Shown piece by piece: positions 45,406-53,753 of a stretch of 64,000 bases of DNA. Every line of letters starts with the position of its first letter. The first letter of the stretch is position 1. The notes beneath the pieces were generated by a model, which was not told the origin of the DNA, ran no database searches, and saw only the letters and a program-made list of their open reading frames with translations. The translations under genes were made by a program, and so were the position numbers. The DNA is from Angustibacter luteus (lineage in GTDB: Bacteria; Actinomycetota; Actinomycetes; Actinomycetales; Angustibacteraceae): NCBI RefSeq assembly GCF_039541115.1, contig NZ_BAABFP010000004.1, positions 360,005 through 424,004 on the forward strand, in the 5' to 3' direction.

Positions 45406-46926
45406 ATGCCTTCGCCCTGGTGGACGGAATGCCTGCTCTACGAGGTGTACGTCCGGTCGTTCGCCGACGCGAACGGCGACGGGGTCGGCGACCTGGCGGG
45501 CGTCGCCGCGCACCTGGACCACCTCGTCGACCTCGGCGTGGACGCGCTCTGGCTGACGCCGTTCTACCGGTCCCCGCAGGCCGACCACGGCTACGACGTG
45601 AGCGACCACCGCGCGGTCGACCCGCTGTTCGGCGACCTGGCCGCCTTCGACGAGCTCGTCGCGCGAGCGCACGCTCGCGGTCTGCGGGTCGTCGTGGACG
45701 TCGTCCCCAACCACGTCTCGGTCGAGCACCCCTGGTTCGTCGAGGCGGTGGCGTCGCCCCCGGGGTCACCGGCACGCCGCCGCTTCCACGTACGGCCGGG
45801 ACGGGACGACGGCGCCGCGCCACCGAACGACTGGCAGTCCATCTTCGGTGGGCCGGCGTGGACCCGACTGCCGGACGGCGAGTGGTACCTGCACCTGTTC
45901 GACCCGGCCCAGCCGGACGTCAACTGGGCCCACCCGGACGTCACTGCGGAGTACGAGTCGATCGTGCGCTTCTGGCTGGACCGCGGGGCGGACGGTCTGC
46001 GGGTGGACGCCGCCGGGGCGCTGTCGAAGCACCCGGACTACCCGGACACCATCGAGGGTGAGCCGAGCCCCTTCTCGGACCGCGCGGAGACGCTCGAGAT
46101 CTACCGGGGCTGGCGTCGTGTGCTCGACGAGTACCAGCCACCGCGCCTGCTGCTCGCCGAGGCCTGGGGGACACCGCAGGTCGTGAGCCGTTACGCCGCC
46201 CCGGGTCTGATGGACGCGACGTTCACCTTCGAGGTGCTCTACACCCCCTTCGAGGCGTCCGCCCTGCGCTCACTGGTCGACGCCTACCTGCGGGGTGCCA
46301 GTGACGGCGAGCACCTGCCGTCCTGGGTGGTCGGCAGCCACGACAGCACCCGCGCCGCCACGCGCTGGCCGGACGGCGCGGACGCGGCCATGCTGCTGCT
46401 CGCTCTCGCCCTCCCCGGCGGGTTCTGCCTCTACGCCGGGGACGAGCTCGGCCTGCCGGAGGTCGACCTGCCGGTCGAGGCGCGCCAGGATCCCACGGTG
46501 CGACGCAGCGGCGGCCAGGACCTCGGTCGGGACGGCGCGCGCGTTCCGTTGCCCTGGAGCGGATCCGGGCGGACGTTCGGGTTCAGTCCGGACGACGCGA
46601 TGACCCCGCCCTGGCTGCCCCAGCCAGGGAGCTGGGGCAGCCGGTCGGTGCAGGTGCAGCGCGCTGACGGCGGGTCGCGGCTGAACCTGGTGCGGGCGGC
46701 GATCTCGTTGCGCCGCAGTCTCTGGCGCGGCGCGGGATCGCTCACCTGGGTACCGGAGCGGTCGGGTCGGGACGACGTCCTGCAGCTGAGTCGAGGCGAG
46801 GTGCACTGCGCCCTCACGACGGGTGAGCGCGGGTGGCCCCTGCCGCCGGGGAGTGAGGTCCTGCTGACCTCACGCCCCTTCGGTGACGGTGTCCTTCCGC
46901 CGCGGTCCGCCGTCTGGTTCCGCTGA
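45406..46926 (+). CDS. GH13 alpha-glucosidase-like enzyme
   Basis: 506 residues from ATG 45406, with gaaaggtggg upstream. TIM-barrel regions I-IV: VVVDVVPNHVS, GLRVDAAGAL (nucleophile Asp), LLLAEAW (acid Glu) and VVGSHDSTR. YEVYVRSFADANGDGVGDL near the N terminus is the oligo-1,6-glucosidase/alpha-glucosidase type. Acts on alpha-glucosides inside the cell. Its last 57 bp overlap the end of the convergent ABC ATPase gene. Confidence 0.88.
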   Translation: MPSPWWTECLLYEVYVRSFADANGDGVGDLAGVAAHLDHLVDLGVDALWLTPFYRSPQADHGYDVSDHRAVDPLFGDLAAFDELVARAHARGLRVVVDVVPNHVSVEHPWFVEAVASPPGSPARRRFHVRPGRDDGAAPPNDWQSIFGGPAWTRLPDGEWYLHLFDPAQPDVNWAHPDVTAEYESIVRFWLDRGADGLRVDAAGALSKHPDYPDTIEGEPSPFSDRAETLEIYRGWRRVLDEYQPPRLLLAEAWGTPQVVSRYAAPGLMDATFTFEVLYTPFEASALRSLVDAYLRGASDGEHLPSWVVGSHDSTRAATRWPDGADAAMLLLALALPGGFCLYAGDELGLPEVDLPVEARQDPTVRRSGGQDLGRDGARVPLPWSGSGRTFGFSPDDAMTPPWLPQPGSWGSRSVQVQRADGGSRLNLVRAAISLRRSLWRGAGSLTWVPERSGRDDVLQLSRGEVHCALTTGERGWPLPPGSEVLLTSRPFGDGVLPPRSAVWFR

Positions 46927-48786
46927 GCCGGACCCGTTGGCGGAGTGGTCCGGCAGGTCCTTGAAGGGGTTGGGGATCGCTTCGAGCAACTGCCTGGTGT
47001 AGTCGTCACGAGCCTCCCGGATGACGGTCAGCGCCGGACCCTGCTCGACCAGGTGCCCCTCGTGCAGCACCAGCACCTCGTCGGCCAGCATCCGCGCGCT
47101 CAGCAGGTCGTGCGTGATGTACAGGACGGCAAGGTCCCGGTCGCGCACCAGTGAGTCGAGCAGCTCGAGGACCTCGGCGCGGATCGACACGTCGAGCATC
47201 GAGATCGGCTCGTCGGCGACGATGATCTGCGGGTTCGGCGCGAGGGCCCGGGCCACGACGACGCGCTGGCGCTGCCCACCGGAGAGCTGGTGCGGCAGCT
47301 TCGCCGCGTACTCCTCGGCCGGCGTCAGCCCGACGGTCTCGAGCAGGTTCAGCACCTCGGTGCGCAGCTCCTGGCCGGACAGGCCGCGATAGTTGCGCAG
47401 CGGCCGGCTGAGCGCGTATCCCAACGTGCGGTTGGGGTTCAGCGCCGAGAACGGGTCCTGGAAGACCATCTGCACGTGCCGGCGGTAGGCGGTCGCGGCT
47501 CGACGTCCGAGCTTGTCGATCCGCTGCTCACCGAAGGTGACCGCCCCCGAGTCCGGTCGCTCGACCGCGGTGATCATCCGCGCCAACGTCGTCTTGCCGC
47601 TGCCGCTCTGCCCGACCAGGGCCGTGACCCGCCCGCGCCGCAACGAGAACGACACGTGGTCGACGGCCTGGACCGGCGTCCCGCCGCGGCGGGCGCTGTA
47701 GGTCTTGCAGACGTCGTCGACGGTGAGGACGACGTCCTCGTCGATCTCGTCCACCAGGTCGGCGGCGGACTTCACGAACACCGGACCGGTGAAGCCGCGC
47801 ACCGGCTCCTCGGTCGCGGACGGCGACCGCTGGGCCTGGGCGACGTGGCAGGCCACCTCGCCGCCGGCCAGCGGTAGCAGCTCGGGGTCCTGCTCGTGGC
47901 AGAGCGCTATCGCCTCCGGGCACCGCGGCGCGAACGGGCACGCGGTCGGCGGCCTGGTCAGGCTCGGCGGGCGGCCCGGGATGTAGGTGATGCGCACCGT
48001 CTCGGCCCGCGGGTCAGCGTAGGACCCCAGCATTCCCTTGGAGTACGGGTGCATCGGGTCACGGAGCATCGAGCCGGCGGGCTGCTGCTCCACGAGCTGC
48101 CCGGCGTACATGACCATGACGCGGTCGGCCGCTTCGAGGACGGTGCCGATGTCGTGGCTGATGAAGAGGACGGCGAAGCCGCGCTCGGCCTGCAGGCGGC
48201 GCAGGTTGTCCAGGATCGAGCGCTGCACGATCACGTCGAGCCCGGTGGTGGGCTCGTCCAGGATGACCAACTTCGGGTCCAGGCACAGCGCCAGCGCGAT
48301 CGCGACCCGCTGCTTCATCCCGCCCGAGAGCTCGTGCGGGTAGAAGCGCAGGAACCGGCGCTCGATCGAGACGAGCTCGAGCAGTTCGGCGGCGCGCTCC
48401 GTGACGGCGTCGCCGCGCAGGTCGGTGTGCATCTCGATGACGTCGCGGAACTGCGCCTCGATCTTCATCACCGGGTTGAGCGAGTTCATGCTGCTCTGGA
48501 AGACGGTCGACATCTGCTGCCAGCGCAGCGGCTGCAGCGCCACGTCGTCGGCCTCGGTGATGTCGGTGCCGTCGAACACGATCGACCCGGAGGTGATCGC
48601 GCCCGGCCGCTCCGTGAGCCGCAGGATGGCGGTCCCGAGCGTGGACTTGCCGCTGCCGGACTCACCGAGCAGGCCGATGAACTCGCCCTCGTCGATGCTG
48701 AACGAGACGTCCCGCACCGCGTGCACGACGGCGACGTCGCGTGGTGCGTAGTCCACGCTCAGGTTGGTGACCTCGAGCAGTGCCAC
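46870..48786 (-). CDS. Peptide/oligosaccharide ABC importer, fused double ATPase
   Basis: 638 residues from GTG 48786 with gagagggg upstream. Two ABC domains in one chain: the first with GESGSGKSTLG, LSGGMKQRV and ILDEPTTGLD; the second with GQSGSGKTTLA, LSGGQRQRV and VADEPISMLD. Each has the C-terminal extension of oligopeptide-type (DppD/DppF) ATPases, including a cysteine-rich CPFAPRCPEAIALC segment in the first. Energises import through the two permeases upstream. Because the operon begins with a LacI gene and faces glycosidases, sugar oligomers are a more likely cargo than peptides. End overlaps GH13. Confidence 0.88.
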   Translation of the reverse strand: MALLEVTNLSVDYAPRDVAVVHAVRDVSFSIDEGEFIGLLGESGSGKSTLGTAILRLTERPGAITSGSIVFDGTDITEADDVALQPLRWQQMSTVFQSSMNSLNPVMKIEAQFRDVIEMHTDLRGDAVTERAAELLELVSIERRFLRFYPHELSGGMKQRVAIALALCLDPKLVILDEPTTGLDVIVQRSILDNLRRLQAERGFAVLFISHDIGTVLEAADRVMVMYAGQLVEQQPAGSMLRDPMHPYSKGMLGSYADPRAETVRITYIPGRPPSLTRPPTACPFAPRCPEAIALCHEQDPELLPLAGGEVACHVAQAQRSPSATEEPVRGFTGPVFVKSAADLVDEIDEDVVLTVDDVCKTYSARRGGTPVQAVDHVSFSLRRGRVTALVGQSGSGKTTLARMITAVERPDSGAVTFGEQRIDKLGRRAATAYRRHVQMVFQDPFSALNPNRTLGYALSRPLRNYRGLSGQELRTEVLNLLETVGLTPAEEYAAKLPHQLSGGQRQRVVVARALAPNPQIIVADEPISMLDVSIRAEVLELLDSLVRDRDLAVLYITHDLLSARMLADEVLVLHEGHLVEQGPALTVIREARDDYTRQLLEAIPNPFKDLPDHSANGSGSAEPDGGPRRKDTVTEGA

Positions 48787-48790
48787 GGCC

Positions 48791-49747
48791 TTACCCCTCT
48801 CGCAGGTGCGGGTTGCTGAGTGCGTCCACACCGAAGTTGATGAGTGTCAGGGACGTGATGAGCAGGGCGAGGCAGATGCCGGGGGTGAACAGCCAGATCC
48901 ACTGCCCGGTCAGCATCGCGGACCCGTTCTCGGCGAAGTAGAGCATCGTGCCCCAGCTCACCGTGCTCGGGTCGCCCAGGCCCAGGAAGGCCAGACCGGC
49001 CTCGGCGCCCACCGCTGCCGTGGCCGCGCCCATGAAGCCGGCGACGACCAGCGAGGTCATGTTGGGCATGATCTCGCGGAAGATGATCCGCATCGTGCCG
49101 TCGCCGGCGAACTTGGCGGCGGTGACGTAGTCCCGGGTGCGAAGCGTGATGATCTGCGAGCGCTTGACCCGCGCGCCCCACGCCCAGCCGGTGATGGCGA
49201 TGATGAACACGATCAGACCGATGCCGCGCACCGGCGAGTACGCCGCGAGCACGATCATCAACGGCAGCACCGGGATCACCAGGGCGAGGTTGATGAAGAA
49301 GGACAGGCCCTCGTCGACCCAGCCCTGCAGGTAGCCCGCGGTCATCCCGACGATCAGGGCGATGAGGGTGGCGAGCAGGCCACCGAGCAGCCCGACGATC
49401 ATCGACGTCCTGGCGCCGTAGACCAGCTGGGAGAAGATGTCCTGGCCCTGGGACGTCGTCCCGAGCCAGTGCGCGGCGCTGACGGGCAGCGACGGGTCGA
49501 ACTCCTGGCTCTTCGGGTCGTACGGCGCGATCCAGGGCGCGAAGACGGCCACGAAGGTGAACACGCCGAGCATGATGATGCCCGCCCGCGTCTTGCCGTT
49601 GACCCACAGGATCTGGAACCACAGGGGTCCGCGTCGCTTCTTCAGCCTCGGCGTCGCCTCGTCGTCGCCGGAAACGGGCCGGACGGCGCCGGCGACGGCT
49701 CCGGGCTGGGCGGCGGCCGAGGCGGCTGCCGGTTGCTGGGTGGCCAT
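48791..49747 (-). CDS. ABC importer permease (DppC-like)
   Basis: 318 residues from ATG 49747. A Pro/Ala-rich cytoplasmic N terminus, an N-terminal helix at about 55-72, then the BPD_transp_1 domain with HWLGTTSQGQDIFSQLVYGAR and the EAA-like coupling loop YVTAAKFAGDGTMRIIFREIMP. Overlaps the other permease by ATGA; the ATPase starts four bases after it. Confidence 0.9.
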   Translation of the reverse strand: MATQQPAAASAAAQPGAVAGAVRPVSGDDEATPRLKKRRGPLWFQILWVNGKTRAGIIMLGVFTFVAVFAPWIAPYDPKSQEFDPSLPVSAAHWLGTTSQGQDIFSQLVYGARTSMIVGLLGGLLATLIALIVGMTAGYLQGWVDEGLSFFINLALVIPVLPLMIVLAAYSPVRGIGLIVFIIAITGWAWGARVKRSQIITLRTRDYVTAAKFAGDGTMRIIFREIMPNMTSLVVAGFMGAATAAVGAEAGLAFLGLGDPSTVSWGTMLYFAENGSAMLTGQWIWLFTPGICLALLITSLTLINFGVDALSNPHLREG

Positions 49748-50739
49748 CAGGCGGCTCCTCGTCGGACGCGCGGGTCCAGGACCCCGTAGAACATGTCGGC
49801 CAGCAGGTTCGCCAGCAGCACGCCCACGGTGGTCAGCAGGAACAGCGCCTGGATCAGCGGGTAGTCGCGGTTGCCGAGCGCGTCGAACATCAGCTTGCCC
49901 ATGCCCGGGTAGCCGAAGATCTGCTCGATCAGCACCATGCCGCCGAGGATGCTGCCCAGCGCGATGGCGAACCCGGTGATGCTCGGCAGGATCGCGTTGC
50001 GGGCGCCGTAGCGCAGGGCGATGGTGCGCTGGCGCAGGCCCTTGGCGCGCGCCAGCCGGATGTAGTCCTCGCCGAGGACCGTGACCATGGTGTTGCGCAT
50101 GCCCATGATCCAGCCGATCGGCGCGGTGACCAGGATCGCCATCGCGGGCAGGATGCTGTGGTAGCCCGCCGAGTACAGGAAGCCCCAGTTCAGGCCGGGC
50201 GTGAAGCCCTGCCCGTACCCGCCGCTGTCCGGCAGCCAGCCGAGCACGAAGGCGAAGACGTACAGCAGCAGCAGCGCGACCCAGAAGAACGGCAGCGTGC
50301 CGATGAACGTCGAGGTCAGCGTGACGGTGGAGTCGAACTTGCCGTTGCGCTTCCACGCCGCCCAGGAGCCGACGATCGTGCCGAACGTGAACGCGATGAT
50401 CTGGGTGACCCCGACCAGCACGATGGTCCACATGAACTTCTGCGCGATCAGGTGGCTGACGCTGTAGGGAAAGCTGCCGTAGGAGATGCCCAGGTCACCG
50501 TGCGCCAGCCGCCCGAGGTAGTCCCAGTACTGCGAGATGAGACTGCCGTGCGGCAGGCCCAGGTAGAGCTGGATGGCGTGCAGCTGGGCAGGGTCGGGCG
50601 CCTTGTTCTGCCCAGCCAGCTTCTGCACGATCGCCTCCGCCGGATCCCCCGGCTGGAGCCGGGGGATCAGGAAGTTGAGGGTGATCGCAGCCCACAGGGT
50701 GAGGAAGAAGAACGCGATCCTTCGGGAGAAGTAGGCCAT
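49747..50739 (-). CDS. ABC importer permease (DppB-like)
   Basis: 330 residues from ATG 50739. Six membrane helices. The N-terminal RRIAFFFLTLWAAITLNFLI and RLQPGDPAEA, and the EAA-like loop EDYIRLARAKGLRQRTIALRY, are typical of DppB/OppB permeases. Seven bases after the binding-protein gene, in one operon. Confidence 0.9.
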   Translation of the reverse strand: MAYFSRRIAFFFLTLWAAITLNFLIPRLQPGDPAEAIVQKLAGQNKAPDPAQLHAIQLYLGLPHGSLISQYWDYLGRLAHGDLGISYGSFPYSVSHLIAQKFMWTIVLVGVTQIIAFTFGTIVGSWAAWKRNGKFDSTVTLTSTFIGTLPFFWVALLLLYVFAFVLGWLPDSGGYGQGFTPGLNWGFLYSAGYHSILPAMAILVTAPIGWIMGMRNTMVTVLGEDYIRLARAKGLRQRTIALRYGARNAILPSITGFAIALGSILGGMVLIEQIFGYPGMGKLMFDALGNRDYPLIQALFLLTTVGVLLANLLADMFYGVLDPRVRRGAA

Positions 50740-50746
50740 GGCTCGC

Positions 50747-52417
50747 TCACCCCTTCGGCGGGGTCAGCTTGGTGATGATGAGCAGGGCGTCGTCCGGCGC
50801 CGCGTACGGGTCCTTCTCGTTCGGCCAGTTCTCGGCGTTCTTGGTGCGGTACTGGAACCACTTGGCGCCGTACCAGAGCGGGATCGTCGGCAGCTGGTCG
50901 ACGAACACGTCCTGCAGCTGCTGGACGATCTGCTTCTGGTCCGCCTCCTTCGTGGCGACCTTCAGCTGCCCGAGCAGGTCATCGGTCTTGGCGTCGTTCC
51001 AGCGCACGAAGTTGGCGTCGGCCTTCTTGCCGATCGGCGCGCTGCGGTCGCTGCCCAGCGGGTCGTCGAAGTTCGTGTACATGTTGCAGGTGCCGCCGTG
51101 CACGCCGAACGTCATCTCGTAGTTGCCCACCGCGCGGTCGTTCTCCACGTCCGTCGGCGCGGCGGTTCGCACGTCGATCTTGATCCCGGCCTTGGCCAGG
51201 TTCGCCTTGATGATCTGCGCGGCCGAGACCCAGTCGAGGTAGCCGGCCTGGACCTTGAAGGTGAACTGCATCGGCTTGCCGGACTTGTCGAGCAGCTGGC
51301 CGGCGTCGTTGTACGTGTAGCCGGCGTCGGTGAAGGCCTGCTTCGCCTTGGCGGTGTCGAAGGGGTAGACCTCCCCGTCGGTGTACTTGGGCGAGAGCCA
51401 GTCCTTCTGCCCGGGCAGCACCAGGCCCGTCTGCGACGCAGGCTCGACGTAGCCGTACTCGGCCTTCTTCGAGATCTCCTGACGGTCGATCGCGTAGGCC
51501 ATGCCCTTGCGGAAGCCGACGTCGCTGAAGGGCTTCTTGGTGAGGTTCATGTACAGGCTGATGTCGGCGCCGGCCGGGAACCAGTACTTGTTGTGCTCGG
51601 GGTCCCGGGACACGAACGTCTTGTCGATGTCCGCGACGAACATCGAGTTGAAGTCGTAGTCGCCGCGCGCGAGCCGGAGCTTGTCGGTGTCACCGCCGCC
51701 GCCGTTGGAGCTGAAGGTCAGCTGGTTCACCTTGACCTTGTCGGCCTGCCAGTAGTTGGGGTTGCGGGCCAGCAGGAGCTGCTGGCCGTTGAACGACTTG
51801 ACCGTGTAGGGCCCGGTGCCGATGGCCTGCTCGTTGGTGAACTTGACCGGGTCGGCGACCTTGGACCAGATGTGCTGCGGCACGATCTTGGTATTCGCCA
51901 GCTTGACCAGGGTCGGCGAGGACGGCTCGGAGAACGTGAAGGTGACCTTGTCGCCACTGGCCTCCACCGACTTCAGCGGCGTCAGCCAGACGCCCTCCAT
52001 GTCGAACTCCGGGTGCTGCTTGAGCAGGTTGAACGTGTAGGCCACGTCCTGCGCCGAGAAGGCTTGCCCGTCGCTCCACTTCACTCCCGGCCGGGTGGTG
52101 ACGACCAGGTGGGTCGGGTCGGAGTAGTCGTACTTGGTGGCCAGCCACGGCGTGACGTCGCAGTTGTACTTGTTCACCTGGAACAGCGACTCGTACGTGT
52201 AGTCCGTGGTCAGCCGGGACGGCGAGTACGGGTTGAAGTTCTTCTGCGGGTTGTCCCCACCCCCGAAGCCGCCACCGTTGAGGTTGGCGATCATGCCGCC
52301 CGTGGACGTCGTCGCCGCGTTCTGGTCGGGGTTGCAGGCTGCGATGGCGGGCACCAGCGCGGCGACCGCCAGGGCAGCGGTGAGTCGGGTGCTGCGGGAC
52401 TTGTGTCGGGTGGACAC
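50747..52417 (-). CDS. ABC importer substrate-binding lipoprotein
   Basis: 556 residues from GTG 52417, with an exact aaggagg upstream. A lipoprotein signal: basic KSRSTR, hydrophobic core, and lipobox IAAC with Cys28. Family SBP_bac_5 (cluster C), the peptide/nickel and oligosaccharide type; WSDGQAFSAQDVAYTF is the family signature. Binds cargo outside the membrane. It is preceded by the LacI gene at 40 bp, so cargo is probably a glycoside. Confidence 0.9.
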   Translation of the reverse strand: MSTRHKSRSTRLTAALAVAALVPAIAACNPDQNAATTSTGGMIANLNGGGFGGGDNPQKNFNPYSPSRLTTDYTYESLFQVNKYNCDVTPWLATKYDYSDPTHLVVTTRPGVKWSDGQAFSAQDVAYTFNLLKQHPEFDMEGVWLTPLKSVEASGDKVTFTFSEPSSPTLVKLANTKIVPQHIWSKVADPVKFTNEQAIGTGPYTVKSFNGQQLLLARNPNYWQADKVKVNQLTFSSNGGGGDTDKLRLARGDYDFNSMFVADIDKTFVSRDPEHNKYWFPAGADISLYMNLTKKPFSDVGFRKGMAYAIDRQEISKKAEYGYVEPASQTGLVLPGQKDWLSPKYTDGEVYPFDTAKAKQAFTDAGYTYNDAGQLLDKSGKPMQFTFKVQAGYLDWVSAAQIIKANLAKAGIKIDVRTAAPTDVENDRAVGNYEMTFGVHGGTCNMYTNFDDPLGSDRSAPIGKKADANFVRWNDAKTDDLLGQLKVATKEADQKQIVQQLQDVFVDQLPTIPLWYGAKWFQYRTKNAENWPNEKDPYAAPDDALLIITKLTPPKG

Positions 52418-52457
52418 GGTCTACCTCCTTGTAGACGGGCGATCCGGTGGGCGACTT

Positions 52458-53573
52458 CTAGGCCCGAGCGGTTGCCCTTCTTGGCCGCGAGGGAGCGCGG
52501 TGGGACGTGCGGGGCCGGGTGGCCCCCGCAGGGTGGTCAGGGGCACAGCCGCAGCTGGCCCGAAGGACGACCTCCGCCGGAAGCTCGACTTCCGATGGCA
52601 GGTCGGTCCCCCCGTCGATGGCGGTACGCAGCATGCGCACCGTGCATGAGCCGAGCTCACGCATCTGCTGCCTCACGGACGTGAGGCCAGGAGCAGTCAG
52701 TGCCGCGGCGGGCAGGTTGTCGAACCCCGTGAGGGCGACGTCCTGCGGCACGCGGATTCCCCTGCCCAACAACGTGATCAGCATGCCGATGGCGATCTCG
52801 TCGTTGACGCACACGGCGGCGCGGGGGCGGTTGCGCATGCCCAGCAGGTCGTCCGCGGCAACCAGACCACCGGCCTGGTCGTGCGCGGCCCGCAGCGGGG
52901 TGCGCGGCAGCGGGAGACCGAGATCGCGGTGTGCCTGACGGAAGCCGTTCCACCGGTCCTCGCCGTCCGGGGATCCGGTGGGGTTGCCGACGAAGACCAG
53001 CCGGTCGTAGTCGTGGTCCTCGATCAGGTGCCGGGTGAGCTGGCGGACCGGCTCCGCGCCGGCCGTCCGCACGGTCGGCACCGCGGCGCCGGGGGAGCCG
53101 GCGAGCTGGACGACGGGGCAGCGGGCCTTGGTCAGGGCGTCCAGGACGTCCTGCGGCACGCTGCCGCCCATGACGGCGATGCCGTCGACGCGGTCGGCCA
53201 TGTCGAGCACGAGGCGCCGGGAGTGCTCCAGCAGGTGCGTCCCGAGGATCAGCACGGACAGCTGGGAGGCAACGGCTTCCTCCTCGAAGCCCGCGATGAC
53301 CTCGGAGTAGTACGGGCCGGCCAGGCCGGGGAAGACCACGCCCACGGCCTGGTGCCGGCGAGTGGCGAGGGCCCGACCGCGCAGGTTCGGGCGGAACCCG
53401 AGCTCGAGGACGGCCGCCTGGACGCGGGTCGTGGTCTCGTCGCTCACGGCGTCGACGCCGCGGACGACGCGGCTGACGGTGGCGATGGACACGCCCGCCC
53501 GCTCAGCGACCTGACGGAGGGTGGCCGGGTCGTCGGCGGTGCGTCGAGAACGCCTGGGGGCCAACGGTTTCAC
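52458..53573 (-). CDS. LacI-family regulator of the glycoside locus
   Basis: 371 residues from GTG 53573. N-terminal headpiece TLRQVAERAGVSIATVSRVVRG, then a periplasmic-binding-protein-like sugar domain (VGVVFPGLAGPYYSEVIAGF and CVNDEIAIGMLITLLGRGI). First gene of the importer operon, divergent from the GH35/GH39 operon. A LacI-type half-palindromic site, aaacgttt, overlaps the -10 of the divergent promoter. Likely represses both operons until an oligosaccharide binds. Confidence 0.88.
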   Translation of the reverse strand: MKPLAPRRSRRTADDPATLRQVAERAGVSIATVSRVVRGVDAVSDETTTRVQAAVLELGFRPNLRGRALATRRHQAVGVVFPGLAGPYYSEVIAGFEEEAVASQLSVLILGTHLLEHSRRLVLDMADRVDGIAVMGGSVPQDVLDALTKARCPVVQLAGSPGAAVPTVRTAGAEPVRQLTRHLIEDHDYDRLVFVGNPTGSPDGEDRWNGFRQAHRDLGLPLPRTPLRAAHDQAGGLVAADDLLGMRNRPRAAVCVNDEIAIGMLITLLGRGIRVPQDVALTGFDNLPAAALTAPGLTSVRQQMRELGSCTVRMLRTAIDGGTDLPSEVELPAEVVLRASCGCAPDHPAGATRPRTSHRAPSRPRRATARA

Positions 53574-53643
53574 CGCCTCTCGTCATCGAGCTGGCTATCG
53601 CGCTCACCATCGAGCGGATTGTGGTCCGGATCCCCTGCAGCCG

Positions 53644-53672
53644 TTGACAACGATTACAGGAAACGTTTACAT
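53644..53672 (+). promoter_or_regulatory. Promoter and LacI operator before the GH35 gene
   Basis: -35 ttgaca (53644-53649), 17-bp spacer, -10 ttacat (53667-53672). The palindrome aaacgttt (53661-53668, extended ggaaacgtttac) overlaps the -10, a classical LacI-repressor position. A related half-site, caacgatt, lies inside the spacer. The first coding base is 53754, giving a leader of about 75 nt with gggagg before the start. Confidence 0.75.
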
Positions 53673-53753
53673 GAACATAGAACGGACAGACCGACATGAC
53701 AACCCCAAATTTCGTGATCGTGGCGAAAGACCGCCTGGGAGGCGAACTCGCAC

